A stretch of 32,444 nucleotides of DNA from Ignavibacteria bacterium (GCA_003251275.1 QKGJ01000003.1:1-32444); one strand, 5' to 3'; positions 8,134-16,968 are shown, counted from the first letter of the stretch. The notes: generated by a model not told the origin, from the sequence alone. Translations and numbers: made by a program.

Positions 8134-9513
8134 TCATGGAACCGGCTCAAAATGTGCAGTGAAGTGCCTTAGGAACTTCGGCTCGTGTGTAATCCGCATC
8201 CCTTTCGTTTCGCGCGCGTGAGCGGCGATCTCCTGGAACACTTCCACCACATAGTCCACGTGGCTCTGTGTGTAAACGCGGCGGGGAATAGCAAGCCGCA
8301 CAAGTTCCATCGGTGCAGGGATAAGCGTTCCCCTTTCGTCATATGTTCCAAACATCACCGAACCCACCTCGACACAACGAACACCGCCAATACGGTACAG
8401 CGCACAGACTAATGCCTGTCCAGGATATTGCTCAACAGGAATGTGTTTGTACAGCCCTTTTGCATCTACATAGACTGCGTGCCCCCCGATCGGCAGCATG
8501 ATGGGGATGCCGTACTCCTGAATCTTCTCGCCCAGGTATTCCGTACTGCGGATTCTGTAGCGCAGATAATCCCTGTCGAAGACCTCTTCCAATCCGACAG
8601 CGATCGCTTCCATATCGCGTCCCGCGAGTCCGCCGTATGTGGTGAATCCCTCGGTGATGATCAGGAGGTTTGTGCATGCATCCGAAAGCTCATTGTCCCG
8701 CAACGCGAGGAACCCCCCGATGTTTACGAGCCCATCTTTCTTTGCACTCATCACGCAGCCATCGGCGAGAGAGAACATCTCCTGTGCGATTTCCTTGTAT
8801 GATTTGCCTTCGAACCCTGTCTCCCGGTGATTGACAAAGTACGCGTTCTCGGCGATGCGACACGCATCGATGACAAAGAGAATCTTGTTTTCTTTGCAGA
8901 GAGCCGAAACGGCTTTCATGTTTTCCATGCTTACTGGCTGTCCGCCACCAGTGTTGTTCGTGACGGTCATGATCACCGCGCCAACGTTTTTCGCACCATG
9001 TTCTCGAATCAGTTTCTCAAGCCTGCTAATATCCATATTCCCCTTAAACGGATGGCGTACCGAAGGGTGAAGCGCTTGCTCAATCGGGCAGTCGATTGCC
9101 TTCGCGCCAGAGAATTCTATGTTGGCGCGAGTCGTATCGAAGTGCGTGTTGCTGATGAATACCTTTCCTTTGCCACCGAGGAGACTGTAAAGAATTCGTT
9201 CCGCAGCGCGTCCTTGATGTGTCGGAAGGATATGAGGATATCCGGTGAGGTCGTGAATGACGTGCTCAAGCTTCTTCCAACTGCGAGCGCCGGCATAAGA
9301 TTCATCACCCGACATCATTGCAGACCATTGGGCAGTGCTCATCGCGGAAGTGCCGCTGTCGGTGAGCAGATCAATGATCACCTGGTCGGAGGTGAGAAGA
9401 AACGGATTGTAATGAGCCTTGCGCAACCACTCCAGCCTTTGTTTCTCCGTCGACATGGTAATTGGTTCGACGGTCTTGATCTTGAACGGCTCGATGATGA
9501 TATGCTGGTGCAC
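8134..9513 (-). CDS. tnaA: Tryptophanase (tryptophan indole-lyase)
   Basis: This 459-residue PLP enzyme of the beta-eliminating lyase family is predicted to split L-tryptophan into indole, pyruvate and ammonia in the cytoplasm. It shows LLTDSGT (residues 49-55), PTHQGRAAE (97-105), the cofactor-contact segment IDACRIAENAYF (D216, R219) and MSAKKDG, where K259 aligns with the PLP lysine. The closest relative is tyrosine phenol-lyase, which has an arginine in VRSMERG; here the segment is VRCVEVG, like tryptophanase. The start is a GTG with AGAGG nine bases before it; an ATG nearby is out of frame, and a later ATG would remove the EPFKIK segment typical of the family. No tnaC-like leader or tnaB permease gene is visible beside it. 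Confidence 0.92.
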   Translation of the reverse strand: MHQHIIIEPFKIKTVEPITMSTEKQRLEWLRKAHYNPFLLTSDQVIIDLLTDSGTSAMSTAQWSAMMSGDESYAGARSWKKLEHVIHDLTGYPHILPTHQGRAAERILYSLLGGKGKVFISNTHFDTTRANIEFSGAKAIDCPIEQALHPSVRHPFKGNMDISRLEKLIREHGAKNVGAVIMTVTNNTGGGQPVSMENMKAVSALCKENKILFVIDACRIAENAYFVNHRETGFEGKSYKEIAQEMFSLADGCVMSAKKDGLVNIGGFLALRDNELSDACTNLLIITEGFTTYGGLAGRDMEAIAVGLEEVFDRDYLRYRIRSTEYLGEKIQEYGIPIMLPIGGHAVYVDAKGLYKHIPVEQYPGQALVCALYRIGGVRCVEVGSVMFGTYDERGTLIPAPMELVRLAIPRRVYTQSHVDYVVEVFQEIAAHARETKGMRITHEPKFLRHFTAHFEPVP

Positions 9514-9681
9514 GGAACATTGCCTCTAAAGATGTGAGCTAGTGAAGTTACAGCAATCCTCCAAGAGGATGGCGAGAAAACAAATTAAGCCGCCCGGGCT
9601 GCACACTTCCCAACTCGAACGGCTCAATAAACAATATCCGCTGGGTCAACTCGATGACCCACAGGTTTCACCCAATTCGGA

Positions 9682-10215
9682 CTATTTCTTTTCTTTGCCT
9701 GAGTGCTCGATCTTCGCCCACATTTCTTTGAATTTGAATTCTTTGTGTGACGGGCTTTCGGCGTTGTGGCATTTTTCGCAACTTTTTCCTGTCATATCAC
9801 CCTCGATGAGTCCAGCAGCTTTCGCCTTTTCGAGGCTGTTAGGTTTGCTGTGAAGTACTTTATAACCAGATGCCGCGCCATGACAAACTTCGCAGCTTAC
9901 TCCCTCCTCCATCTTGTATGTTTTCTCGATGTTCTCTCCTGTTCCACCGTCAGCGACGTGGCATCTTAAGCACTCAACACTTTCATGCGGCGCGGTTTTC
10001 AGACCTCGCTCTTTTGCGACTTGCTTTGCTTTGGCGCTCTTCAGTGTCTCAAAGGCTTTGGCGTGTGCAGTTTTTTGCCAGACTGCGTAAGCAGTGCCAC
10101 CTTTTCCGGACTTATGACACGCTGCACAAAATTTTACTCCGGTGTACTTGTTCTGGGACATCGCGAGGGAAGTCAGAAGAACCACACTTAAACAAACTGC
10201 AACTGTAAAACGCAT
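9682..10215 (-). CDS. Tetrahaem cytochrome c554-like protein
   Basis: The 177-residue protein has a signal peptide at residues 1-20 (ending SLAMS-Q) and four CXXCH motifs beginning at C30, C82, C108 and C146. The opening YTGVKFCAACH followed by AVWQKTAHAKAFETL matches the layout of the cytochrome c554 family, in which small periplasmic tetrahaem proteins carry electrons. No membrane anchor is seen, so it should be soluble in the periplasm or weakly bound. It lies 71 bases after the NrfD-like gene, with AGAGGA before its ATG, and may be the diffusible carrier for the membrane complexes encoded upstream (inference). The gap could hold a separate promoter. The C-terminal lysine-rich tail (HSGKEKK) gives a basic end. 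Its redox partner is unknown. Confidence 0.88.
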   Translation of the reverse strand: MRFTVAVCLSVVLLTSLAMSQNKYTGVKFCAACHKSGKGGTAYAVWQKTAHAKAFETLKSAKAKQVAKERGLKTAPHESVECLRCHVADGGTGENIEKTYKMEEGVSCEVCHGAASGYKVLHSKPNSLEKAKAAGLIEGDMTGKSCEKCHNAESPSHKEFKFKEMWAKIEHSGKEKK

Positions 10216-10286
10216 AATTATCCTCTTTGATTATTGGTTGTTGTTAGTTTAATTCTCGCCAGAGTTATTAAGTTCCCGTCCGTGAT

Positions 10287-11618
10287 TTATGACGATCCTG
10301 GGAGATAGCTCTCAATCCGGTTTTCAACTTCTTTCCGTCCGTGCGTACGTCCTTCTTCGATTTCCCAAACGGAAATCAGAGGGAAGAATTTCGAAAAAAT
10401 CATAAACCCCATAACAAAAACAGCTAACCCACCTGCGAAGAGTGCCCACTCGAGTACCGTTGGGACATAAATCCCGATCGGAACATCAAGACGAGGATTT
10501 GCCAAAGAAGGAACTACAATAATAAACCGCTCAAGCCACATGCCGATAACCACAGCGACGGACGCAATAAAAATTCCAGTAATCGTTCTCAGCTTCTTGA
10601 AGCTGATGATGATGACGGGGACGAGGAAATTGCAGAGAATCATTCCCCAAAAATAGAAGGCGAAAGGTCCCGTGAACTTGTAAAGAATGATATGCATCTC
10701 ATGAGGCTCTGCTCCGAAAACACCAGTCAAATATTCCGAAAATGTGAAATAAGACCAAATGAGCGACATAATCAGGAGAAGAGTGCTGAGGTACTGAAAG
10801 TGAATCTCTTTCAGATAGTTCTCGAAGTGATAGACTTTTCGGAAAGCAATCATAACAATTAACAGAGCTGCAATTCCCGAAAAGATCGCCCCCACGACGA
10901 AATAGGGACCAAAAATCGTACTATGCCAGCCTGGTTGGAGCGTCATCGAGAAAATGTATGAAATCACGGTGTGAACAGAGATCGCAATTGGGATCACCAT
11001 AACCATCAGGATGTTGATAGCACGATTTAGTACCCGTTTCTGTTTTTCTGTTCCTTGCCATCCCCATGCCATGAATGCATAAAGCCACTTGAATTTCCCG
11101 CCGCGATCACGTATCCGAGCGATATCGGGAATCATTGGAAGATAGAGATAGACAGTACTGGCCGTGAAGTAGGCAGTAATGCTTGTGACATCCCACAGCA
11201 ATGGTGACTGTAGACGACCAGCTTCGAGGAGATTCATCATACGGTCCGGTCTGCCAAGGTCAAGGATGGGATGAAGACCACCAATGGCAAGGACAATAGC
11301 CGTGATGACCTCGGCCATACGCGTAATCGGCCGCCGCCACTCTGCCTTCGAGAGCCGGAGAATTGCTGAGATGAGGGTCCCCGCATGACTAATTCCGATA
11401 AAGAACACAAAGTTCACAATGTAGAATCCCCACGTGACAGGTTGATTCATCCCTGTCATACCCAGCCCAAACCGGACTTGCATGACGTACATATACAAAG
11501 CCCAAAGAAGAATCAGACCCAGAATTCCAAGGGTCACGTAAAACCCGGTTCCTGTGTGGTAAATCGGCCGGAACAGGGTTTCATCTTTGTCGGCTAGTTC
11601 GATGTTTTCTGGTTTCAT
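10287..11618 (-). CDS. NrfD/PsrC-family quinone-interacting membrane subunit
   Basis: The 443-residue protein is very hydrophobic, with about ten predicted transmembrane helices, and has no haem or FeS motif. Family features include GISHAGTLISAILRL in an early helix and GLHPILDLGRPDRM in the loop after it, where related proteins (ActC of alternative complex III, QrcD, PsrC, NrfD) shape the quinone site. In this family the subunit exchanges electrons between menaquinol and the FeS subunit, and may move protons. Its ATG overlaps the stop of the FeS gene (ATGA), so the two are likely made together. Length and helix number are nearer to ActC/QrcD than to the shorter eight-helix NrfD of nitrite reductase. 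Assignment to the complex rests on gene order. Confidence 0.9.
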   Translation of the reverse strand: MKPENIELADKDETLFRPIYHTGTGFYVTLGILGLILLWALYMYVMQVRFGLGMTGMNQPVTWGFYIVNFVFFIGISHAGTLISAILRLSKAEWRRPITRMAEVITAIVLAIGGLHPILDLGRPDRMMNLLEAGRLQSPLLWDVTSITAYFTASTVYLYLPMIPDIARIRDRGGKFKWLYAFMAWGWQGTEKQKRVLNRAINILMVMVIPIAISVHTVISYIFSMTLQPGWHSTIFGPYFVVGAIFSGIAALLIVMIAFRKVYHFENYLKEIHFQYLSTLLLIMSLIWSYFTFSEYLTGVFGAEPHEMHIILYKFTGPFAFYFWGMILCNFLVPVIIISFKKLRTITGIFIASVAVVIGMWLERFIIVVPSLANPRLDVPIGIYVPTVLEWALFAGGLAVFVMGFMIFSKFFPLISVWEIEEGRTHGRKEVENRIESYLPGSS

Positions 11619-12301
11619 GTTTCAGTTCTGCGAGAAAGATAATAGACTTTGGGCTTCACGCCGAGGTCCTCTCCATAGCGCATCACACGGTATGACCGGG
11701 AAAGTCGATAGACCCTGCTTTCCTCGTTCTCAATATCCCCAAAAACAATGGCCTCGGCCGGACAACTTTCAGCACAAGCAGGAACATATTCCCCATCCAT
11801 GATCGGCCGATCTTCGCGGTGGGCAGTTTCCTTCACACTCATAAGCCGATGGGAACAGAAAGAACACTTTTCGACAACGCCAACCATCCGACGGGAAACG
11901 TCCGGGTTTCCAACTTCTGCGCCGTCAATCCACTTCGGATCATACCAATTGTATACTTTCGCGGTAAACGGACACGCAGCCATACAATACCGACATCCGA
12001 TGCAGCGGTGGTAGATCTGTGCGACAAGTCCCTCCGGATTTCGATAGGTGGCCCCAACCGGACAAACGAGCGTGCACGGCGGATCATCACAGTGGAAGCA
12101 GGGCTTCGGGACTCGTTTCGTAACGGTATTCGGGAACGCTCCTTCAGTGGTCGTCATCATGTCCATCCAGAACATCGCGCGGCCGCTTTGCGCCTCGGCT
12201 GGATCAGCAATCGGTACGTTGTTCTCCATCTTACACGCGACTGCACATGCATCGCACCCGGTGCACTTGTCTAAATCGATTACCATGGCCCACTTCGGCA
12301 T
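11615..12301 (-). CDS. Four-cluster [4Fe-4S] electron-transfer subunit (QrcC/DmsB type)
   Basis: The 228-residue protein has sixteen cysteines arranged for four cubane clusters: C13/16/19/23, C68/71/76/80, C100/103/106/110 and C146/149/176/180. This is the pattern of the FeS subunits that link a molybdopterin-type protein to an NrfD-type membrane subunit, such as DmsB, PsrB and QrcC. In alternative complex III the same domain is fused into ActB; here it is a separate gene. No signal peptide is seen, so export would depend on the Tat-signal-bearing partner encoded just upstream, as is known for DmsAB-like pairs. GGAGGAGG precedes the ATG by about 11 bases. Spacing is 18 bases from the upstream gene and a 4-base overlap with the NrfD-like gene. 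Confidence 0.93.
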   Translation of the reverse strand: MPKWAMVIDLDKCTGCDACAVACKMENNVPIADPAEAQSGRAMFWMDMMTTTEGAFPNTVTKRVPKPCFHCDDPPCTLVCPVGATYRNPEGLVAQIYHRCIGCRYCMAACPFTAKVYNWYDPKWIDGAEVGNPDVSRRMVGVVEKCSFCSHRLMSVKETAHREDRPIMDGEYVPACAESCPAEAIVFGDIENEESRVYRLSRSYRVMRYGEDLGVKPKVYYLSRRTET

Positions 12302-12319
12302 TGTTGGAATTTCCTCCTC

Positions 12320-14779
12320 CTATGTTGCTCGAGCGATCTTTACTTTCGTTGCCTGTAGAGCTGGTTTCCCGTTCAACTGATCATATAGATTCCTCATGAT
12401 CGTATTGGGGTTTACCCCGTGTCCCTTCGCATAGCGTCCAAGGGAGGTGTGTCCGAGACCGAATGGGATGGCGACGACACTGGGCATGATTCCTTCAGTG
12501 ATCTTTGCCCGCAGCCTCAGACTTCCCACCACCGATGAGATCAGAACCCAGTCTCCATCGCTGATATTATTAATCGCAGCCGTCTCCGGATGAATCTCAG
12601 CCCACGACTCCCAATGACGATTCGCCGAATGGCCAAACAATTCTTGCATCATAGGCAGAGCTGCTCCCTGCCCGTCCCTCACCGGAAGAACGCGGAAGGT
12701 GACGAGGTGAAACAGCATGTCGGGTTCGTGCGGTATAGGTTCGTGATGTGGTAAGAAGACAGTATCTCCACGTGCTGAAATATTCAGCCGGTTCAATACA
12801 CGTTCGTAATTCTGCGCGGTGCCGCTTTCGCCTCCGCTTTGATTTGTTAGGTTATCAAGAGCCTTCTTAAGAGTCTGAGAAAAAAATTCGAATTTCTTCG
12901 AAGGCGTTTTGAAAACTACATCCCAGTTTTTTCTCTTCCGGATCGGATTCCACCATCCGCCTTGCCCGACCAAACGATCCCAGAATTCGTCAAACGATGA
13001 ATATCGACCGATTTGCCACCCGCGTTGTTGTAAGTATTGTATCCAGAGCGAGCCTGCACCTCCCGCTGCAATCGCTCCCGTTCCTGACTTATAGACCCCC
13101 TCCATTGCAAATTTCAATTCTTCTTCATAGTTGGAAAAAGGAAAGGCTTTCCCGACAACTCCTCCGACTTGTTGGGCGAGACCGATTAACACGTCGCCAA
13201 CCTGTTTGGTGTCATGGAAGGGCTGAACGACTGGATGCTGTATGCCGACATGAGCAAAGGGTATTGAATCGACGGCAGAGATTGCATCCCACCTTTCCAT
13301 GAAATGATGTTCCGGGAGAATCAGATGGGCGAATTCGCTGGTTTCACTCAGAATCGAATCAAAGCTGACAACGAGAGGAATCTTCTTAAGTGCCTCCGCA
13401 AGTTTACTCCGATTCAGTGACTCGAACAAAGGATTTCCTCCGCGGATGAACAAAACACTAAGAGGATAGGGAGTCTCCGAAAGCACGTTTTTCGTGAAGG
13501 CTTCAATTGAAAAGCGTGTGAACGGGTAGACGTCCCCTTCTGATATGCCTATCGGAGACTGCTTCAATCCATCCCGCGCCACGACATCTGATTGAACGGG
13601 CTCGAATCTGGAAAATGGAGGATCATCTACGAAGAAAATTCCACCTTCGCGTTCAAAATTACCGAGAAGGGCATTCAGGCTATGAATAGCCATTGTGGAA
13701 AACGTGCCATTTGTATTGTCAATGGCCCCTTGGTCGCCAACCACTAGTGCAGGATGAGCATTGCCCAATTCACGACCGAGTTGTAGGATAACAGGACTGG
13801 GTACACCGGTTAGTTCTTCAACTCTTTCAGGGTAATAATTCCCGAGCACCATGTTCTTGAATCCTACATGCCGAACCCCAGAACTGTCAACTCTGTCTTC
13901 AAAACCAAACGTCTTTGATCGCACGAACTCACGGTCGTACAGTTCCTCACGAATCAACACATAGGAGAGGCCGAGTGCCAGTGCTCCGTATGTACCAGGT
14001 CGAATTGGAATCCACTGGTCGGCGTTGGAAGCCGTTAGACTGTGACGAGACTCGATTTGGACATACCGGGTTTGTTGTTCCTCGTGATGGCTGTACACTT
14101 TAGTGTAGTACACGGGAGAAGAACCCTCTTCAAGGAAATTTGAGCCAAAGCTCACGATGAGCCTTGCATTGAGAAAATCATAGGCCGGCAATGTCAAGTG
14201 GCCCTGGAGAAGAGAATAGGGGGTAACCGTGTTTTGGGATGGAGCAAACTGGAAGTAGTTCGGAGATCCATAGGCCTGCATGAACCTGGCAAAATGTTGT
14301 TTCAGTAATCCGTTTTCTTCATGTCCGAGGAACGCAACCTGATGCGGCTTTCCTGCGACACGCAACTCTACAAGTCGTTCTGCGATTTGACTGAGCGCAT
14401 TTTCCCATGAGATGGATTCCCAAGTGGCGTGGTCGGGAGTGCCTTTCCTTTGCACAGGTCCTTTGAGTCGGTCCGGATGATACAAAGAATGAAGGGCATT
14501 GAGGCCAAGCGGACACATACCTCCTCTGTTGATCGGGTAAACCGGGTTCCCCTTCACTGAAACAGGAATGTCATCGATCAAGCGCACGCGGGTCCCGCAG
14601 CCTGCGGGACAGAGGCCGCAGATTGTATTTTGCCATGTCTCGATGCCGGGACCTCTTCTGGCTTGTTCGATCATCGACTGAGGAATATCGAGAACATCGT
14701 CCAGTCCACAGCCGACGAAGAGGAAACTGCCGGAGAGGCCGCCGAACAATCTCAGGAATTCACGTCGTTTAATCTCCAT
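12320..14779 (-). CDS. Molybdopterin oxidoreductase-like subunit (QrcB/ActB type)
   Basis: This 819-residue protein has a twin-arginine signal (RREFLRLFGG, residues 5-14), possibly with a lipid-attachment Cys at 24. A proximal [4Fe-4S] motif follows (C54, C57, C61, C89, with RGGMCPLG), then the body of the DMSO-reductase family (WIPIRPGTYGALALGL) and a C-terminal domain near GDWVLISS. Around residues 170-185, where catalytic members carry a Cys, Sec or Ser bound to Mo, the segment GSPNYFQFAPSQN contains no Cys. This suggests a structural, electron-carrying role as in QrcB and ActB, which lack a molybdenum cofactor. Alignment by eye is not certain, so an active reductase is not excluded. It stands between the pentahaem cytochrome and FeS genes. 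Confidence 0.88.
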   Translation of the reverse strand: MEIKRREFLRLFGGLSGSFLFVGCGLDDVLDIPQSMIEQARRGPGIETWQNTICGLCPAGCGTRVRLIDDIPVSVKGNPVYPINRGGMCPLGLNALHSLYHPDRLKGPVQRKGTPDHATWESISWENALSQIAERLVELRVAGKPHQVAFLGHEENGLLKQHFARFMQAYGSPNYFQFAPSQNTVTPYSLLQGHLTLPAYDFLNARLIVSFGSNFLEEGSSPVYYTKVYSHHEEQQTRYVQIESRHSLTASNADQWIPIRPGTYGALALGLSYVLIREELYDREFVRSKTFGFEDRVDSSGVRHVGFKNMVLGNYYPERVEELTGVPSPVILQLGRELGNAHPALVVGDQGAIDNTNGTFSTMAIHSLNALLGNFEREGGIFFVDDPPFSRFEPVQSDVVARDGLKQSPIGISEGDVYPFTRFSIEAFTKNVLSETPYPLSVLFIRGGNPLFESLNRSKLAEALKKIPLVVSFDSILSETSEFAHLILPEHHFMERWDAISAVDSIPFAHVGIQHPVVQPFHDTKQVGDVLIGLAQQVGGVVGKAFPFSNYEEELKFAMEGVYKSGTGAIAAGGAGSLWIQYLQQRGWQIGRYSSFDEFWDRLVGQGGWWNPIRKRKNWDVVFKTPSKKFEFFSQTLKKALDNLTNQSGGESGTAQNYERVLNRLNISARGDTVFLPHHEPIPHEPDMLFHLVTFRVLPVRDGQGAALPMMQELFGHSANRHWESWAEIHPETAAINNISDGDWVLISSVVGSLRLRAKITEGIMPSVVAIPFGLGHTSLGRYAKGHGVNPNTIMRNLYDQLNGKPALQATKVKIARAT

Positions 14780-14792
14780 TAGAATATCGTCC

Positions 14793-15317
14793 TCATCGAT
14801 GACACGCTAGACAGTCGTTTGTCACACCGTTCAAGCGATGGCAATCCATACAACTCTCCATCATCACAGGCATGAAAGTCGAGGTGACTGGTTGAGTAAA
14901 ATCAGGGATGTTTCCATGGCACGTGGCACATTCGATTCTGCCATCCGTCACATGCCGCTGATGCGAAAAGTACACATGATCCGGAACGCTATACACGCGC
15001 TGCCATGGAATCTCATTTCCGTCCGCAACAAACTTGAGGAGTTTTGGTTCTTCCGGAGAATCGGAAATCGGTTCGCCCGAATGGCAGCTTGTGCAGATTT
15101 CAAGCCGTGGGATGGTCGCGGACGCCGAAACAAGAACTGACTCGTGGCAGTCCACACATGTCATTCCCGCGGACTCAATATGGATTTTGTGATTATATTG
15201 AATGGGCTGGCGTAGATCGCTGTGAAGGAAAACCTTGAAGTACCCAGCGATCAGAATGATGCCACCGATGGTACCGAGCAGAACCAATTTTCTTGTGGTT
15301 GGCCGAAGCTTCGGCAT
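14793..15317 (-). CDS. Membrane-anchored pentahaem cytochrome c (ActA/QrcA type)
   Basis: The 174-residue protein has one N-terminal transmembrane helix (about residues 10-28) that would act as an uncleaved anchor. Five CXXCH motifs start at C54, C75, C130, C156 and C169. The stretch IPWQRVYSVPDHVYFSHQRH (residues 103-122) is characteristic of the cytochrome c3/c7-like subunit found first in alternative complex III and Qrc operons. In those complexes the multihaem subunit exchanges electrons with periplasmic cytochromes. QrcA is hexahaem and ActA pentahaem, so this is closer to ActA by haem count although the complex is Qrc-like in gene order. The molybdopterin-like gene starts 13 bases after its stop. 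Confidence 0.92.
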   Translation of the reverse strand: MPKLRPTTRKLVLLGTIGGIILIAGYFKVFLHSDLRQPIQYNHKIHIESAGMTCVDCHESVLVSASATIPRLEICTSCHSGEPISDSPEEPKLLKFVADGNEIPWQRVYSVPDHVYFSHQRHVTDGRIECATCHGNIPDFTQPVTSTFMPVMMESCMDCHRLNGVTNDCLACHR

Positions 15318-15347
15318 GGAATGAGACTCTCTGGTTCTTGTAAAGTG

Positions 15348-16502
15348 TTAGTCTTTGTTCCGGAGATAGCCGTAGAGGTCGCGCATTTCATTGGTGGTAA
15401 GCACCGGCCACCGTTTGTTCTGCGTAATGAGAAGATCCTCCATCTCTCCTGCATGATTCCACATCAATTGAATCATCCTGACAGGAGATGTTATTTTCTT
15501 TATGGATCCAAGATCTGGTCCTTTTCCCTTACCCCCTTTCGCGTGACAGCTGTTGCATCCTTTTTCTGAAAACACACGTTCACCCTTTGTTGGGTTTCCA
15601 GGCAGGTCCTCGAAGCCGAGGAAATAGATATAAGCAATAATATCAGCCATCTCGTTCTTTTTGAACTGCGGCCATTCAATAGACGCTCCCTGCATGTACT
15701 CAAGCATAGCCTCACCGTGGTTCCACATTGCTCCGGCAACTTCCGTGACGCCCTTCTTCAAGTCGATTTTAATGAGGCCGGCTTCAATGCGCTTTCGTTT
15801 TCCCTCCCCGACATGGCAATCGGAGCAGTGTTTTTCAGTAAAGAGAACGCGGCCGTTTTTTGGATTACCTATCGACAAACGAACTTCAACGTCGGCCGTA
15901 CTCGCTTGGCGCAAATACGACGCAATGTCGACGATATCCTGTCCCGAGAGAATGGGATAGTTCATCTTTCCTTTTCGAATCTGCTCTTGCATCGCAGGAC
16001 CGTGATTCCACATAGCCTGGACAAGATAGAGCGGAGCCGAATATTTCTGAATTTTCTTGAAATCCGGTCCGATCGTGCCTCCTTCTCCTCCATTACTATG
16101 ACATCCCATACAACCTTTGGAGGCGAGAAGGCTTTTTCCGTTTGCCACACTTCCTGGTTCGCCGAGGTATCTTAGATAATAAAGGAATCCCAGAAGGTCC
16201 AACATCTCGGCTTCCGTGAGTTTCGGTCGGTCCATTCGAAGCTGCCTGAACTTCCGGTTCATCTGTGGCGAATGGTTCCAGATAATAGTCGCCAGCTCAA
16301 TGCTGCTGCCAAAGTACTGATCACGGCTCAAATCCGGACCGGCTGTCCCTCCAAAGCCTCCCACTGCATGGCAGGCAATACATTTTTTTTCTTCGAAGGT
16401 AATACGGCCATTCAGGGGATCTGTTGGCAGTTCGATCTCTTGCGCGATCAATGTTCCAGCAGTGAGAAAAACCATGGAAAACCCGAAGACGATAATGCGC
16501 AT
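15348..16502 (-). CDS. Four-domain c-type cytochrome with WNHxxxM repeats
   Basis: After a signal peptide (residues 1-20, ending LIA-QEIE) there are four class I-like cytochrome c domains of about 90 residues. The haem motifs are CIACH (41), CMGCH (131), CSDCH (226) and CNSCH (316). Each domain has a WNHxxxM motif about 34 residues later: W75-M81, W165-M171, W260-M266 and W348-M354. The protein is 384 residues long, without a membrane helix after the signal, and should be periplasmic. Domain 3 lacks the GPDL/GPDF segment seen in the other three. The ATG at 16502 begins the signal peptide and has GAGAAG upstream; a longer reading frame adds only a polar leader. It lies between the two-helix protein and the pentahaem gene, and could link the bc-like and Qrc-like complexes (inference). 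Confidence 0.9.
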   Translation of the reverse strand: MRIIVFGFSMVFLTAGTLIAQEIELPTDPLNGRITFEEKKCIACHAVGGFGGTAGPDLSRDQYFGSSIELATIIWNHSPQMNRKFRQLRMDRPKLTEAEMLDLLGFLYYLRYLGEPGSVANGKSLLASKGCMGCHSNGGEGGTIGPDFKKIQKYSAPLYLVQAMWNHGPAMQEQIRKGKMNYPILSGQDIVDIASYLRQASTADVEVRLSIGNPKNGRVLFTEKHCSDCHVGEGKRKRIEAGLIKIDLKKGVTEVAGAMWNHGEAMLEYMQGASIEWPQFKKNEMADIIAYIYFLGFEDLPGNPTKGERVFSEKGCNSCHAKGGKGKGPDLGSIKKITSPVRMIQLMWNHAGEMEDLLITQNKRWPVLTTNEMRDLYGYLRNKD

Positions 16503-16503
16503 A

Positions 16504-16776
16504 TTACTTCTCCTCTGTCGTTGAGGTGGGAGATTTTTCTCGTTGCAGACCGACAAATACATACGTCAACACACTGGCCAACGTAATGAATACAGGGATG
16601 GCGACGATACTGATACCGACTGAGGCACCAGGGGCATCATTGAGCTCAAGAGAGAGTTGGATCAGATTGACAATCCAGACGGTAATCACGCAGACAAAGA
16701 CCCAGATAAACAATACACTGAACAACTGTGCAAGGAAGACAACCTTGCTCATTGTTGAGTTGACCTGCTCGTTCAT
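16504..16776 (-). CDS. Small two-helix membrane protein, unknown
   Basis: The 90-residue protein has a short polar N-terminus, then two predicted transmembrane helices at about residues 10-36 and 52-76, and a charged tail ending TSTTEEK. It contains no Cys or His cluster that would bind haem or iron-sulfur. The ATG at 16776 was chosen for the GAAGG seven bases upstream; a TTG-initiated longer frame would begin inside the preceding spacer. It ends 1 base before the four-domain cytochrome c gene, so the two are coupled. By position it may be an accessory or assembly subunit of one of the membrane complexes. No family was recognised. Confidence 0.75.
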   Translation of the reverse strand: MNEQVNSTMSKVVFLAQLFSVLFIWVFVCVITVWIVNLIQLSLELNDAPGASVGISIVAIPVFITLASVLTYVFVGLQREKSPTSTTEEK

Positions 16777-16968
16777 GGTTGCGCCTTCGTCCTTGGTTTT
16801 GTGGAAAACTCCAACAATCGTGCCAACTACCCAATGTACATTTCCAAACAAAGACAGAGGGCAGGCAGAGGTTGGGCAGGAGGATTTTTGGATCTCGCGG
16901 TCTCTTTCCTCGTTTTGCGATTCTTGATTCCTAATTTTGCAAAAGCGCGTGCGAAAAAATGCTGAGCT
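16777..16968 (-). other. 192-base gap inside the operon
   Basis: This is the largest spacer inside the cytochrome operon. Reading it in the minus-strand frames gives no stretch with family resemblance or a signal peptide. It might hold an internal promoter, a processing site, or the remains of a small gene. Confidence 0.35.

Noticed and set aside
9642-9661. Inverted repeat TGGGTCA/TGACCCA with a 6-base loop
   Set aside because: Considered as terminator of the cytochrome operon, but no T-run follows on the minus strand.
9542-9853. Plus-strand frame of 103 codons
   Set aside because: Most of it is opposite the tetrahaem cytochrome gene; the part in the spacer shows no ribosome site or family motif.
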